Shown piece after piece: positions 16,895-25,224 of a stretch of DNA of 64,000 bases. The stretch is from an uncultured Erythrobacter sp. (GTDB lineage Bacteria; Pseudomonadota; Alphaproteobacteria; Sphingomonadales; Sphingomonadaceae): assembly GCA_947494705.1 (NCBI GenBank), contig CANLVN010000004.1, positions 1 through 64,000 on the forward strand, written 5' to 3'. The notes beneath the pieces are model-generated. The model worked only from the letters and a program-made list of their open reading frames with translations. It searched no databases and was not told the DNA's origin. Made by a program: the position numbers and the translations under genes. The first letter of the stretch is position 1. Every line of letters starts with the position of its first letter.

Positions 16895-18000
16895 AAGGCG
16901 CACCTCACTTCGTCCCAAAACGGACGGCCAAAGGCCACATTTGGTATGTCTATGCATGGCGGGGTGGTCCGCAAATTCTCCGTTCGGAAGGTGCGAAGAA
17001 GCCGAAGCTGAAAGCCAATGACTGGGCACGCGTCGCAGAGGCTGGAAAACTTGATCGGAAGCCTGATACTCGTTTGGTGGGCGGTGCTTTGACAGAATTT
17101 CGTCAGTCCAAATATTGGCGGGACTTGGCCGACAGCACTAGAAAAACATGGGGAGGCGCGCTTGACCGGATAGAGAAGAAATGGGGAAAAGTGCCGCTCC
17201 GCGCGCTCGATGATCCTCGGATGAAATCCAAGATTTCGGCATGGCAAGAGAGCATGTCTTCTACCCCAAGGGCAGCCGACATTTGTGTGATGGTGCTCTC
17301 CAAGTTTTTCGACTGGGCCGTCTTGAAGGGGCACATGATACACAATCCCGCTCTGGGCATACCGACAGTCTATCGTGGTGAAAGTAGAGCATCGGTAATC
17401 TGGTTGAGCGAAGATATTGATGCGATCAAAGCGGTCGCGCAGCAGCCATTGAAGGACGCGATAGACCTCGCGTCACTTACCGGGTTGAGAAGGGCCGATT
17501 TGGTCGCACTCCGATGGGATGAAGTTGGCGACCTTTCCATTCGCAGGACCGCTGCGAAGCGATCAAGAGGGAAGCGTTACACTGTTTCGGTCCCTCGGCT
17601 CCCAGAACTCGATGCTTTGCTTGAGGCGCTCCGAGGTAGGTTCAGGAAGCCTTCTGTCGAGACGGTCCTCGTCAATAGCTACGGCCAGTCGTGGTCGGGT
17701 GACGGATTGGCCTCCAGCTTTCACGATGCGCGGAGTAGAGCAAACGATGGTGCAGGCATTTGGCACGTTGAACGCGATCCGCGGACCGGTGAGGAGAAGC
17801 GCACCCAAAAGCGGTTGCATGATCTTCGGGGAACATTTGCGACGCGTGTGATGGCGCATTCACAGGCCGCGTTGACGAACAACGAGGTTGCCAGCCTGAT
17901 GGGGTGGTCTCCTGAACAAGTCGATCAGATCAGAAAAAGATACGTTGACGATAGCGCCATTGTAGTCGATTTGACCCGACGCCTAGCTGGCGGTCTGTAA
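16891..18000 (+). CDS. Tyrosine recombinase / phage-type integrase
   Basis: A 369-residue integrase from a TTG start overlapping the upstream stop. The N-terminal part (1-60) is the arm-binding-like region and about 60-150 is the SAM-like core-binding domain. The catalytic domain has Arg in SLTGLRRADLVALRW, a beta-strand Lys region (AAKRSRGKRY), HDLRGTFATRV with the His-x-x-Arg pair, and a terminal Tyr in RKRYVDDSAI. The gene ends 47 bases before the intact tRNA-Gly, which marks it as the enzyme that integrated the island there. Confidence 0.92.
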   Translation: MKGAPHFVPKRTAKGHIWYVYAWRGGPQILRSEGAKKPKLKANDWARVAEAGKLDRKPDTRLVGGALTEFRQSKYWRDLADSTRKTWGGALDRIEKKWGKVPLRALDDPRMKSKISAWQESMSSTPRAADICVMVLSKFFDWAVLKGHMIHNPALGIPTVYRGESRASVIWLSEDIDAIKAVAQQPLKDAIDLASLTGLRRADLVALRWDEVGDLSIRRTAAKRSRGKRYTVSVPRLPELDALLEALRGRFRKPSVETVLVNSYGQSWSGDGLASSFHDARSRANDGAGIWHVERDPRTGEEKRTQKRLHDLRGTFATRVMAHSQAALTNNEVASLMGWSPEQVDQIRKRYVDDSAIVVDLTRRLAGGL

Positions 18001-18047
18001 ACCGCATTGTAAACTGCCGAGGCGCAAGGACATTAAGTCCTTGAAAT

Positions 18048-18086
18048 GCGGGTGTAGCTCAATGGTAGAGCAGCAGCTTCCCAAGC
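18048..18086 (+). repeat. Right island end: 39-bp direct repeat within tRNA-Gly
   Basis: Identical to 7229-7267 and forms the 5' half of the intact tRNA-Gly. Crossover must have occurred within these 39 bases. The 5' half of the tRNA here therefore came from the incoming element, at least in part, while the 3' half (from 18087) is the original chromosome. Confidence 0.9.
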
Positions 18087-18121
18087 TGACGACGAGGGTT
18101 CGATTCCCTTCACCCGCTCCA
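18048..18121 (+). tRNA. tRNA-Gly (anticodon CCC)
   Basis: The acceptor strands GCGGGTG and CACCCGC pair fully. The D-arm is GCTC-AATGGTA-GAGC, the anticodon loop is TTCCCAA (anticodon CCC), the T-loop is TTCGATT flanked by GAGGG/CCCTT, and a discriminator T plus CCA is encoded at 18118-18121. It is the chromosomal target of the island. Its original upstream promoter now lies 10.8 kb away at the left repeat, so its transcription must start in or near the integrase 3' end. Confidence 0.95.
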
Positions 18122-18140
18122 TCGCCGCAATCTGGCTCTT

Positions 18141-18935
18141 TTATCTCGGCGGCATTCGGATTGCGCCGTCCAGGCGGAACTGGTGGCCGTTGATATAGGT
18201 GTTGCTCGCGATCTCGCAGATCAGCGATGCGAATTCCTCCGGTTCGCCCAGCCGTTTGGGGAAGGGGACGCTGGCGTTGAGCTGGTCCCACATCTGCGGG
18301 TTGCGGTCCTTCATGCCCAGCATCAGCGGGGTGGCGAAAATGCCCGGCATCACCGAATTGACCCTTATTCCCAGATCCATGAGATCTCGCGCCATCGGCA
18401 GCACCAGCCCGTTCACGCCTGACTTGCACGAACCGTAGATTACCTGCCCGATCTGCCCGTCCTGCGCGGCGACGCTGGCAGTGAGGGTGATCGAGCCACG
18501 CTCGCCATCCCCGTTCACGGGCTCACTATTTGCCATGCCGAGTGCAGAGATGCTGGCGACGCGGTAACTGGCGATGAGAATTCCTTGCGCGCCATAGGCG
18601 TAGTCCTCGGTGGACAGGCGCTTGTAGCCGCCATTTTCCTTGTCCCAGCCCAGCGTCTTGCCGCGTTTCGACGCCATGGCGCAATGAACGGACACGCGTT
18701 CCTGTCCATTCGCAGCGCGCGCTGCGGCGAAGCCTTCCTCGACGCTGGCTTCATCCATGATGTCGACATGGTGAAAGGTCCCGCCGATTGCGGCGGCGTG
18801 CTCTTCGCCCGCTTCGTCGTTTATGTCGAAAATCGCGACCTTGAGCCCGCGTTCCGCCAGTGCCCCAGCGCTCGCCCGGCCCAGACCCGATGCGCCGCCG
18901 GTGACCACCGCGGCCATTCCGCTTTCCAGTTTCAT
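18141..18935 (-). CDS. SDR-family NAD(P)-dependent oxidoreductase
   Basis: 264 residues from ATG 18935, MKLESGMAAVVTGGASGLGR. The cofactor motif TGGASGLG lies at 11-18, a catalytic-type Ser is in ITLTASVAA, and YGSCK gives the Tyr-x-x-x-Lys pair. The sequence resembles the type II 3-hydroxyacyl-CoA dehydrogenase branch (VMPGIFATPLM, then ASNTYINGHQFRLDG near the end), so an acyl-CoA or hydroxy-acid substrate is likely but not proven. It is about 20 bases from the tRNA and divergent from the TonB receptor. The AGAGGAATGA context gives a good ribosome-binding site. Confidence 0.85.
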   Translation of the reverse strand: MKLESGMAAVVTGGASGLGRASAGALAERGLKVAIFDINDEAGEEHAAAIGGTFHHVDIMDEASVEEGFAAARAANGQERVSVHCAMASKRGKTLGWDKENGGYKRLSTEDYAYGAQGILIASYRVASISALGMANSEPVNGDGERGSITLTASVAAQDGQIGQVIYGSCKSGVNGLVLPMARDLMDLGIRVNSVMPGIFATPLMLGMKDRNPQMWDQLNASVPFPKRLGEPEEFASLICEIASNTYINGHQFRLDGAIRMPPR

Positions 18936-19037
18936 TCCTCTGTCCCCTTTGCCTGTCGCTTGCGTCTTTTGCGCATCACCGTTTCCTAACCCGGAAAAAC
19001 GAGGAAAGTCACGCATCTCCCACGTGGAGCGCGTCTC

Positions 19038-19055
19038 CTGTGACAGCTCCGTCAC
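19038..19055 (+). promoter_or_regulatory. Pho-box-like direct repeat upstream of TonB receptor
   Basis: CTGTGAC at 19038 and CCGTCAC at 19049 are spaced exactly 11 bases, the spacing of PhoB half-sites. They match CTGTCAT / CTGTCA(C/T) at 5 of 7 and 6 of 7 positions. The location, about 130 bases before a receptor-phytase-PhoX operon, fits phosphate control. The same bases also form the palindrome TGTGAC-N6-GTCACA, so a dimeric regulator cannot be excluded. Confidence 0.4.
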
Positions 19056-19181
19056 ACTTCCTGCGGGTTTGTCATTCTTCCGTCTCCGTCCGGTCGCGTT
19101 GGTGTCACCTGTGCGGCCTAACGGCGCGCCATGTTTGAAAGCCGCGAGGGACAAAAAGCGGCACATCAGGGGTGATTGATC

Positions 19182-22040
19182 ATGACCAATATCCGTCTGC
19201 TTTCCGGCACAGCCGCCATCGCGCTTGCCACCTCCATCGCTGCACCCGCATGGGCTGGTGAAGTGCGCGGCACCGTTGCCGATGCCTCCGATACGGCCGG
19301 GCTCGAAGCCGCCGAAGTCACTATCGAGGAACTGGGCCGCCGCACCACGACTTCGGGCGACGGCTCCTATGTCTTCGCCGACGTGCCCGAGGGCAGCTAC
19401 ACCGTCACCGCCAGCTATGTCGGCGCAGAGCCGGTGAGCTTTACAATCGCCGTTCCCGCCACCGGCCAGGTTGTGCGCAACTTCGCGCTTGGTGAGATGG
19501 ACTCGACCATCCTCGTGATCGGTCAGGCCGCGAACCAGGCTAGCGCCCTTTCGCGCAAGCGCGCGGCCGATGGCATCTCGGATGTCCTCACCCGCGACTC
19601 GATTGGGCAATTTCCCGACCAGAACGTCGCCGAGAGCCTGCGCCGCCTCCCCGGTGTCAACGTTCTGAACGACCAGGGCGAGGGTCGCTTCGTTTCGGTC
19701 CGCGGCCTCGATCCCGAGTTGAACGCGACCTCGCTCAACGGCGTCCGCGTCCCGGCGCCGGAAAGCGACGTGCGCTCGGTTGCTCTCGACGTGATCTCAT
19801 CGGACATCATCGAATCCATCGAGGTGAAGAAGTCGCTCACCCCCGATATGGACGCTGACACGATCGGCGCATCCGTGGAGATCGAAACCACCAGCGCCTT
19901 CGACCGCAAGAAGGACCTGCTCTCCGTCCGGATCGAGGGCAGTTACAACGACTATTCCGACGAAATAACGCCAAAGGGTTCGGTCGACTTCGCCAAGCGC
20001 CTGACCGACAATTTCGGCGTTTCGGGCGGCGTCTCGTATTACCAGCGCAAGTTCGAGACCGACAATATCGAGGCCGACGACTGGGATGATTTTGGCAATG
20101 GCCCCGTGCCGCTTGAGCTCCAGTATCGCGACTATGACGTCGAGCGCGAACGTATCAGCGCGACGCTCAATTTCGACGCGCGCGTGGGCGAGGATACCGA
20201 GCTGTACCTGCGCGGGGTCTGGAGCCAGTTCGACGACCAGGAATTCCGCCGCCGCCTGACCTTCGACCTTGGCAGGTTCGAGGATGACGGTCCCACCGCA
20301 CAGAGTGGCAACACCGCCACATTCGACGACGCGCAGGAGCGCATTCAGGTTGAGCGCGACATCAAGAACCGCTTCGAGCGCCAGCGCATCCGCAGCCTCG
20401 TATTCGGCGGGGAAAGCCGGTTCGGCAATGTTTTCGCCGAATATTCGGTGAGCTGGGCCAAATCGTCCGAGAGCGAAGACGGCTCCATCGATCCCGCCGA
20501 ATTCCGCAACCGTTTCGACGGTGACGGGCTCATCGCCAGCTTCGACTTCTCCGATCCGCGCGTGCCGCTCTACTCGGTCAGCGGCAACACAACCGATTTC
20601 TTTGCCCCCTCGACCTATGAATTGAACGACATCGAGCGGACCACGCTTTCGGATGCACAGGACGAGGAATGGGGCGCAAGGCTCGACCTCGGCTGGGAGA
20701 ACTATCTCGACAGCGGCACTTTCACCGTACAGGCCGGCTTCAAGGGCCGGTGGCGCGACAAGAGCTACAACAAGGTCGTCGATTTCTTCGAATATGACGG
20801 TCCGGGCACCTTCAGTCTCGCCGATGTTCTCGGCAGCGCGACCTATCGCCTGACCGATATCGATCCGATGGCCAGCGACACCGGCGCGACCGAATTCTTC
20901 CTTGCCAATTTCAATGATTTCGAACGTCAGCCGATCGACAGCGACTTCGATTCGGCGGCGGAAGATTACGTCTCGAACGAAGACATCATGGCAGGTTACC
21001 TGCTGGGCCGCTGGGAAAGCGACACGCTGCTGGTGATCGGCGGGGTGCGTTACGAGAACACTTCCAACGACACTGCGGGCAATCAGGTCGCACTGTTTGA
21101 GGAAGGCTCCGAATTGCCGAGCGGCGACACCGCCGATGACGACACCGTGGTCGTCACGCCCATCGCCTTCAGCCGCGATTATGACGACTGGCTGCCCAGC
21201 CTGACCGTTCGCTGGGAAGCGGCACCCGACGTGATCGTTCGCGCGGCAGGCTATCGCAGCCTCGTGCGTCCGAAACTCTCGCGCCTCGCTCCGCGCTTCA
21301 TCGTCGAAGTCAACGATGACGACGAAGTCAGCGGCGAATTCGGCAACCCCGCGCTCGTGCCCTACAAGGCGTGGAACTTCGACGCGTCCGTCGAATATTA
21401 CATGAGCCGCAATGGCGGGATTTCTGCCGGGTTCTTCTACAAGGATGTCGAGAACTTCATCGTCGATGTCGAAGTGGACGACCCGGGGACCTTCAACGGC
21501 ACCGCCTTTGATGAAGCCGTGATCCCGATCAACGGCGAGAGCGCGACGATCTGGGGTATCGAACTCAGCGCGTCGCAGAGCTTCGACTTCCTACCCGGCC
21601 TGCTCTCGGGCCTCCTGCTCCAGGCGAACTACACCTACACCGATGCAGAGGGTTCGTTGCCCGATGGCGGGATCAACAACCTGACCGATCCGGTGACCTA
21701 TCGCGACATCATGCTGCCTGCATCATCCCGCCACACCTTCAACGGTGTGATCGGATACGAAAAGGGACCGTTCTCAATGCGCCTCTCGGGCACCTATCGC
21801 GACCGCTATCTCGACGAGGCGGGCGGCGATCCGGAGAGCGACCGCTATGTCGACGACCACTTCCAGCTCGATTTCAGCGCCAAATACGCAATCACCGACA
21901 ACATCCGTGTCTTCTACGAATGGGTGAACATCAACAACGCCAAGTACTTTGCCTATAACGAGCTTGGCGGGCGGCAAAACGTATACCAGTATGAAGAATA
22001 CAGCTGGACGATGAAGGGCGGCGTACGCTTCACGTTCTAA
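19182..22040 (+). CDS. TonB-dependent receptor with N-terminal carboxypeptidase-regulatory-like domain
   Basis: About 952 residues from ATG 19182, which has an AGGGG site eight bases upstream (a TTG at 19176 is a less likely start). A cleavable signal peptide ends APAWA-GE. Residues about 28-105 form a CarboxypepD_reg-like beta-sandwich (GTVADASD through VTASYVGAE). The plug domain follows (DGISDVLTRDSIGQFPDQNVAESLRRL; GVNVLNDQGEGRFVSVRG), then the 22-strand barrel ending in the outer-membrane signature GGVRFTF. It imports a bulky substrate through the outer membrane using TonB energy. Phytase and PhoX genes directly downstream suggest organic phosphate compounds, perhaps phytate, as substrate; this is inferred from context. 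Confidence 0.93.
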   Translation: MTNIRLLSGTAAIALATSIAAPAWAGEVRGTVADASDTAGLEAAEVTIEELGRRTTTSGDGSYVFADVPEGSYTVTASYVGAEPVSFTIAVPATGQVVRNFALGEMDSTILVIGQAANQASALSRKRAADGISDVLTRDSIGQFPDQNVAESLRRLPGVNVLNDQGEGRFVSVRGLDPELNATSLNGVRVPAPESDVRSVALDVISSDIIESIEVKKSLTPDMDADTIGASVEIETTSAFDRKKDLLSVRIEGSYNDYSDEITPKGSVDFAKRLTDNFGVSGGVSYYQRKFETDNIEADDWDDFGNGPVPLELQYRDYDVERERISATLNFDARVGEDTELYLRGVWSQFDDQEFRRRLTFDLGRFEDDGPTAQSGNTATFDDAQERIQVERDIKNRFERQRIRSLVFGGESRFGNVFAEYSVSWAKSSESEDGSIDPAEFRNRFDGDGLIASFDFSDPRVPLYSVSGNTTDFFAPSTYELNDIERTTLSDAQDEEWGARLDLGWENYLDSGTFTVQAGFKGRWRDKSYNKVVDFFEYDGPGTFSLADVLGSATYRLTDIDPMASDTGATEFFLANFNDFERQPIDSDFDSAAEDYVSNEDIMAGYLLGRWESDTLLVIGGVRYENTSNDTAGNQVALFEEGSELPSGDTADDDTVVVTPIAFSRDYDDWLPSLTVRWEAAPDVIVRAAGYRSLVRPKLSRLAPRFIVEVNDDDEVSGEFGNPALVPYKAWNFDASVEYYMSRNGGISAGFFYKDVENFIVDVEVDDPGTFNGTAFDEAVIPINGESATIWGIELSASQSFDFLPGLLSGLLLQANYTYTDAEGSLPDGGINNLTDPVTYRDIMLPASSRHTFNGVIGYEKGPFSMRLSGTYRDRYLDEAGGDPESDRYVDDHFQLDFSAKYAITDNIRVFYEWVNINNAKYFAYNELGGRQNVYQYEEYSWTMKGGVRFTF

Positions 22041-22066
22041 GCGACTGGCTTTCCAAGGGGATTATC

Positions 22067-23113
22067 ATGATACGACCGTTTCACGGTTTCGCTGTCGTCA
22101 CTCTCGGGATCGCTGCGGCCTGCGCGACGATCCCCGTCGAGGAGCGTGGTGGCGATCCCGCTGTCACTGTTACGGCGCTGGCCGAGACGGTGCCGGTGGG
22201 CACTTCCAATGAAGACGCCGCCGATGACCCGGCGATCTGGCGCAACGCGGCGGACCCGGCGAAGAGTTTCATCGTCGGCACCGACAAGAAGGCAGCGCTT
22301 CACGTTTACAATCTGGACGGGGAGCAGGTCGGCAGGCTCGAAGGCGCAGGCCTGAACAATGTCGATCTGGTCGAAATGGCCGATGGCACCGTGCTGGTCG
22401 CGGCAAGCGACCGCAGCGACCTTGCGACGGCGCACATCCTTCTTGCAAGGCTCGACACGCAAACTGGCCAGCTTTCCCGATTGGATCGTATCGCGGTCGG
22501 TCCGGGCGAAGGCTACGGCATCTGCATGGGGCAGCCTGCTGCCGACGGCAGTGTTGCTATCTACAGCGCTCCCAAGGAAGGCGCGATCTATCGAACGCGC
22601 TTGCAAATGGGCGAGGGAGGCACTTTCGACGCGGCCACCGACACGCTCACCACCGTTCCCAGCCAGCCCGAAGGCTGCGTCGTCGATCCACGCACCGGCA
22701 CACTGTATATCGGCGAGGAAATCGCAGGTATCTGGGCGATCGACCTTGCGACCGGGGAGAAGCGGCTGGTGGCCGAGGTCGACACCGGGATGCTGGTCGC
22801 GGATGTCGAAGGCCTGGCCCTTGCGCCCGAAGGCGCCGATGGGGGCTATCTCGTTGCCTCGTCTCAGGGTGACAATGCCTATGCTGTCTACCGCTTGCCC
22901 GCCATGACCGCACTGGGGCGCTTCCGGATTGCGGCAGGCGAGCTGGGTGCAACGGAGGAAACCGACGGGATCGAGCTCGATCCGCGCAGCTTCGGCCCGG
23001 ATTTTCCAGGCGGGCTGTTCGTCGCACAGGACGGCGTCAATCCGCCCAGCGCGCAGAACTTCAAGATGGCGCGCTGGGACGAGATACTTGCCGCGCTCGA
23101 AGCTGCGCAGTAA
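22067..23113 (+). CDS. Beta-propeller 3-phytase
   Basis: 348 residues. A lipobox-like AAAC near residue 19 follows a hydrophobic signal, so it is probably an outer- or inner-membrane lipoprotein. The family hallmarks are DDPAIW near 49, IVGTDKKAALHVYNLDG near 65, GEGYGICM, EGCVVDP, YIGEE, DVEGLAL and SQGDNAYAVY. These are the calcium- and phosphate-binding blades of Bacillus-type beta-propeller phytases, which release phosphate from myo-inositol hexakisphosphate. It starts 26 bases after the TonB receptor stop, so the two are co-transcribed. Length is normal for the family. Confidence 0.92.
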   Translation: MIRPFHGFAVVTLGIAAACATIPVEERGGDPAVTVTALAETVPVGTSNEDAADDPAIWRNAADPAKSFIVGTDKKAALHVYNLDGEQVGRLEGAGLNNVDLVEMADGTVLVAASDRSDLATAHILLARLDTQTGQLSRLDRIAVGPGEGYGICMGQPAADGSVAIYSAPKEGAIYRTRLQMGEGGTFDAATDTLTTVPSQPEGCVVDPRTGTLYIGEEIAGIWAIDLATGEKRLVAEVDTGMLVADVEGLALAPEGADGGYLVASSQGDNAYAVYRLPAMTALGRFRIAAGELGATEETDGIELDPRSFGPDFPGGLFVAQDGVNPPSAQNFKMARWDEILAALEAAQ

Positions 23114-23123
23114 TCGGACGGGC

Positions 23124-24488
23124 ATGACACAGATGATGGCCATCGCGCCGAATCGCCGCCGTTTCCTCGGCGCAACTGCCACTGCCTTTGCCGCGCTCAC
23201 TGCCAGCGGCTGCATGACTCGGGGTGCAGCACCCGCGGCGAGCCGCGCCAGCAGCAGCGACTTTGCCGGATATGGGGCTTTGCAACCCGATCCTGCGGGG
23301 CTTCTCGACTTGCCGGAGGGCTTCTCCTACCGGGTCGTTTCGCGGTTGGGCGATGCGATGGACGATGGCGGAACCGTCCCCGACAAGGCCGACGGCATGG
23401 GCTGTTTCGACCTTGGTAACGGCGAAATCGCGCTGGTGCGAAACCACGAACTTGTCCCTGCAGACGATGCCGGCGGGGCCATTGCCAAGGGCTTTGGCCG
23501 CCGTAATGGAGAGATCGTTCCGGGCGGGACCACGACCATAGTGCTCGATGCCGCCACGCTCCAGGTGAAGCGACAGTTCCGCAGCCTTGGCGGGACGATC
23601 CGCAATTGTTCGGGCGGGGTAACACCGTGGGGCAGCTGGCTGACCTGTGAGGAAGCGCCGACCGGTCCGGGGCAGCGCTATGGCGAGGGCTTGGAGCGCA
23701 ATCACGGCTGGGTGTTCGAAGTGCCTGCGAGCGCACCCGGTCTTGTCGATCCCGTGCCGCTTACGGCTCTGGGACGCTTCAACCACGAAGCCGCAGTCGT
23801 CGATCCCGCTACGGGTATCGTTTACGAGACCGAGGACCGGGACGACGGGGTGCTGTATCGCTTCGTGCCGAAGCAACCGGGCAACCTGACCGCTGGCGGT
23901 CGTTTGCAGGCGATGGCAATCGACGGGCTGGCCGACACGCGCAATTGGTCGAACGCCGCCATGCCCGTCGGCCAATCCTACCGCGTGCGCTGGATCGATC
24001 TCGACAATGTCGAGGCGCCGGACGACGACCTGCGCCAACGTGCCGTAGCCAAGGGCGCGTCGCTGCTTGCTCGTGGCGAGGGGCTGCACATGGGCGTGCG
24101 GCGCGACATGAGCGAGGTCTTCGTTTGCTCGACCAGCGGCGGCGCAAAAGGGCTCGGCCAGATTTTCCGGCTGGTCCCCGGCATTGCCGGAGCTGCCGAC
24201 ATGGTAGAACTGTTCTTCGAAAGCGAGAGCCCGGACCAGTTCAATTTCGGCGACAATCTGGTGGTTGCCCCCAATGGTCATCTGGTCGTGTGCGAGGACC
24301 AATATACCGATGTGGTCGACAACCATCTGCGCGGGATCACGCCGGAAGGGCGCGCCTATGAATTGGGGCGGCTGCGTCAGCAGACCGAACTGGCGGGTGG
24401 GTGTTTCTCGCCCGACGGGAAGACCCTGTTCGTGAACGCTTACTCCCCCACGGTCACGATAGCGATCAACGGGCCCTGGACTGCCTGA
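23124..24488 (+). CDS. PhoX-family alkaline phosphatase (Tat-exported)
   Basis: 454 residues from ATG 23124, 10 bases after the phytase stop. A twin-arginine signal, NRRRFLGATA, precedes a hydrophobic stretch and TASGC, which may also be a lipobox. Family features are LPEGFSYRVVSRLGD, MGCFDLGNGEIALVRNHEL, TPWGSWLTCEE, NHEAAVVDPATG with YETEDRDDG, LHMGVR and NLVVAPNGHLVVCEDQ. PhoX enzymes are calcium/iron phosphomonoesterases in the periplasm or on the surface. Here it would remove phosphates left by phytase. It is the last gene of the three-gene phosphorus-scavenging operon. Confidence 0.92.
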   Translation: MTQMMAIAPNRRRFLGATATAFAALTASGCMTRGAAPAASRASSSDFAGYGALQPDPAGLLDLPEGFSYRVVSRLGDAMDDGGTVPDKADGMGCFDLGNGEIALVRNHELVPADDAGGAIAKGFGRRNGEIVPGGTTTIVLDAATLQVKRQFRSLGGTIRNCSGGVTPWGSWLTCEEAPTGPGQRYGEGLERNHGWVFEVPASAPGLVDPVPLTALGRFNHEAAVVDPATGIVYETEDRDDGVLYRFVPKQPGNLTAGGRLQAMAIDGLADTRNWSNAAMPVGQSYRVRWIDLDNVEAPDDDLRQRAVAKGASLLARGEGLHMGVRRDMSEVFVCSTSGGAKGLGQIFRLVPGIAGAADMVELFFESESPDQFNFGDNLVVAPNGHLVVCEDQYTDVVDNHLRGITPEGRAYELGRLRQQTELAGGCFSPDGKTLFVNAYSPTVTIAINGPWTA

Positions 24489-24531
24489 CCTGAAGGCTGG
24501 CGCGCGCTCTCCTGCGTGCTAGGGGCGGGAT

Positions 24532-25095
24532 ATGGATGCCTTCCTGCTCTGCCTGATCCTCACCTTTGCCATCGCGCTGGGCGGGCGCGAGCAATTGATC
24601 GTGGCTCAGTTTTCGGAAAGCCTCGATGCCTCGCCTGCATTGATCGCGACTGCGGTCCTGTGCGCCTGCGTAAGCGCGGCGATCATGGCCTATGCGGGGG
24701 CTTCGATGGCTGCGATGCTGCCGCGCCGGGCGGCGGAAATGCTCGTTGCTTTCGCACTCGCCATCGCCGCTTTCGAACTGGCGTGGCCCGCGCGGGTTAA
24801 GCCGATGAAGGAGCCAACCCGCTCGTTCATCGCAATTGGTGCCGTGCTGGTGGCCCGGCAGGTGGGCGACGCTGCACGCTTCGCCATTTTCGCGTTCGCT
24901 GCCTGGGCGGTCTTTCCGTGGACCGCGGCGATCGGCGGAGCCGCGGGCGGTAGCGCGGCGGCGCTGCTGGGATATTCGCTCGGCCTCTCGCGGCTACGCA
25001 GACTGCCGCTGCGAGCGATCAGGATCGCGCTATCCGTGTTGATGTTCGCGGCGGCGCTTCTGATCGGTTCGAATGCGCGGTTTCAATTCCTTTGA
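24532..25095 (+). CDS. UPF0016/TMEM165-Gdt1-like membrane protein, degenerate motifs
   Basis: 187 residues with six probable membrane helices in two repeats. The UPF0016 (Gdt1/MneA) family has two E-x-G-D-(K/R)-(T/S) motifs that bind calcium or manganese. The equivalent places here read ALGGREQL near 16 and RQVGDAARF near 109, so the acidic signature is only partly kept. Identification rests on repeat topology and these vestiges. It starts 43 bases after phoX on the same strand and may be read with it. If transport is retained the ion specificity is probably altered. Confidence 0.5.
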   Translation: MDAFLLCLILTFAIALGGREQLIVAQFSESLDASPALIATAVLCACVSAAIMAYAGASMAAMLPRRAAEMLVAFALAIAAFELAWPARVKPMKEPTRSFIAIGAVLVARQVGDAARFAIFAFAAWAVFPWTAAIGGAAGGSAAALLGYSLGLSRLRRLPLRAIRIALSVLMFAAALLIGSNARFQFL

Positions 25096-25130
25096 TCGCT
25101 TAAGTCGATCAGAGCAGCCTGATCTTTCGC

Positions 25131-25155
25131 GAAACAAAGCGCTGGTTTGGCCGTT
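25131..25155 (+). promoter_or_regulatory. Candidate EcfG-type (general stress) promoter for dps
   Basis: GAAAC at 25131-25135, 16 bases, then CGTT at 25152-25155. The alphaproteobacterial EcfG consensus is GGAAC-N16/17-CGTT, so this has one mismatch in the -35. It sits about 70 bases before the dps start, and dps is a common EcfG target. No experimental support. Confidence 0.35.
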
Positions 25156-25224
25156 GATCCAGTGAAACAAACGGAAACTGGAACTTTGCGAACCAATCGC
25201 ACTTTCAATAAGGAGAAGACCACC

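Larger units (their letters stand above)
7229..18086. mobile_element. Genomic island integrated at tRNA-Gly(CCC), restriction/defence-like cargo
   Basis: Bounded by 39-bp direct repeats (7229-7267 and 18048-18086), carrying a tyrosine integrase beside the right repeat, and visibly less G+C-rich with more A/T-ending codons than its flanks. The span from repeat to repeat is 10,819 bp. There are no phage structural, replication or conjugation genes. Cargo is two GIY-YIG nucleases, a DGQHR/DndB-like protein, a HEPN-like protein, a C5-cytosine methyltransferase and an HsdR-N-type nuclease, then a decayed serine recombinase, a long palindrome and an unknown protein. The repeat comes from the 5' half of the tRNA, whereas most tRNA-targeting integrases use the 3' half. 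Confidence 0.92.

Noticed and set aside
7229..18086. A prophage
   Set aside because: There is an integrase but no capsid, tail, terminase, portal or lysis genes in 10.8 kb.
19039..19056. A classical CRP site upstream of the TonB receptor
   Set aside because: TGTGA and TCACA are 8 bases apart rather than 6. The 11-base direct spacing and operon content fit a Pho box better, although a dimeric regulator remains possible.
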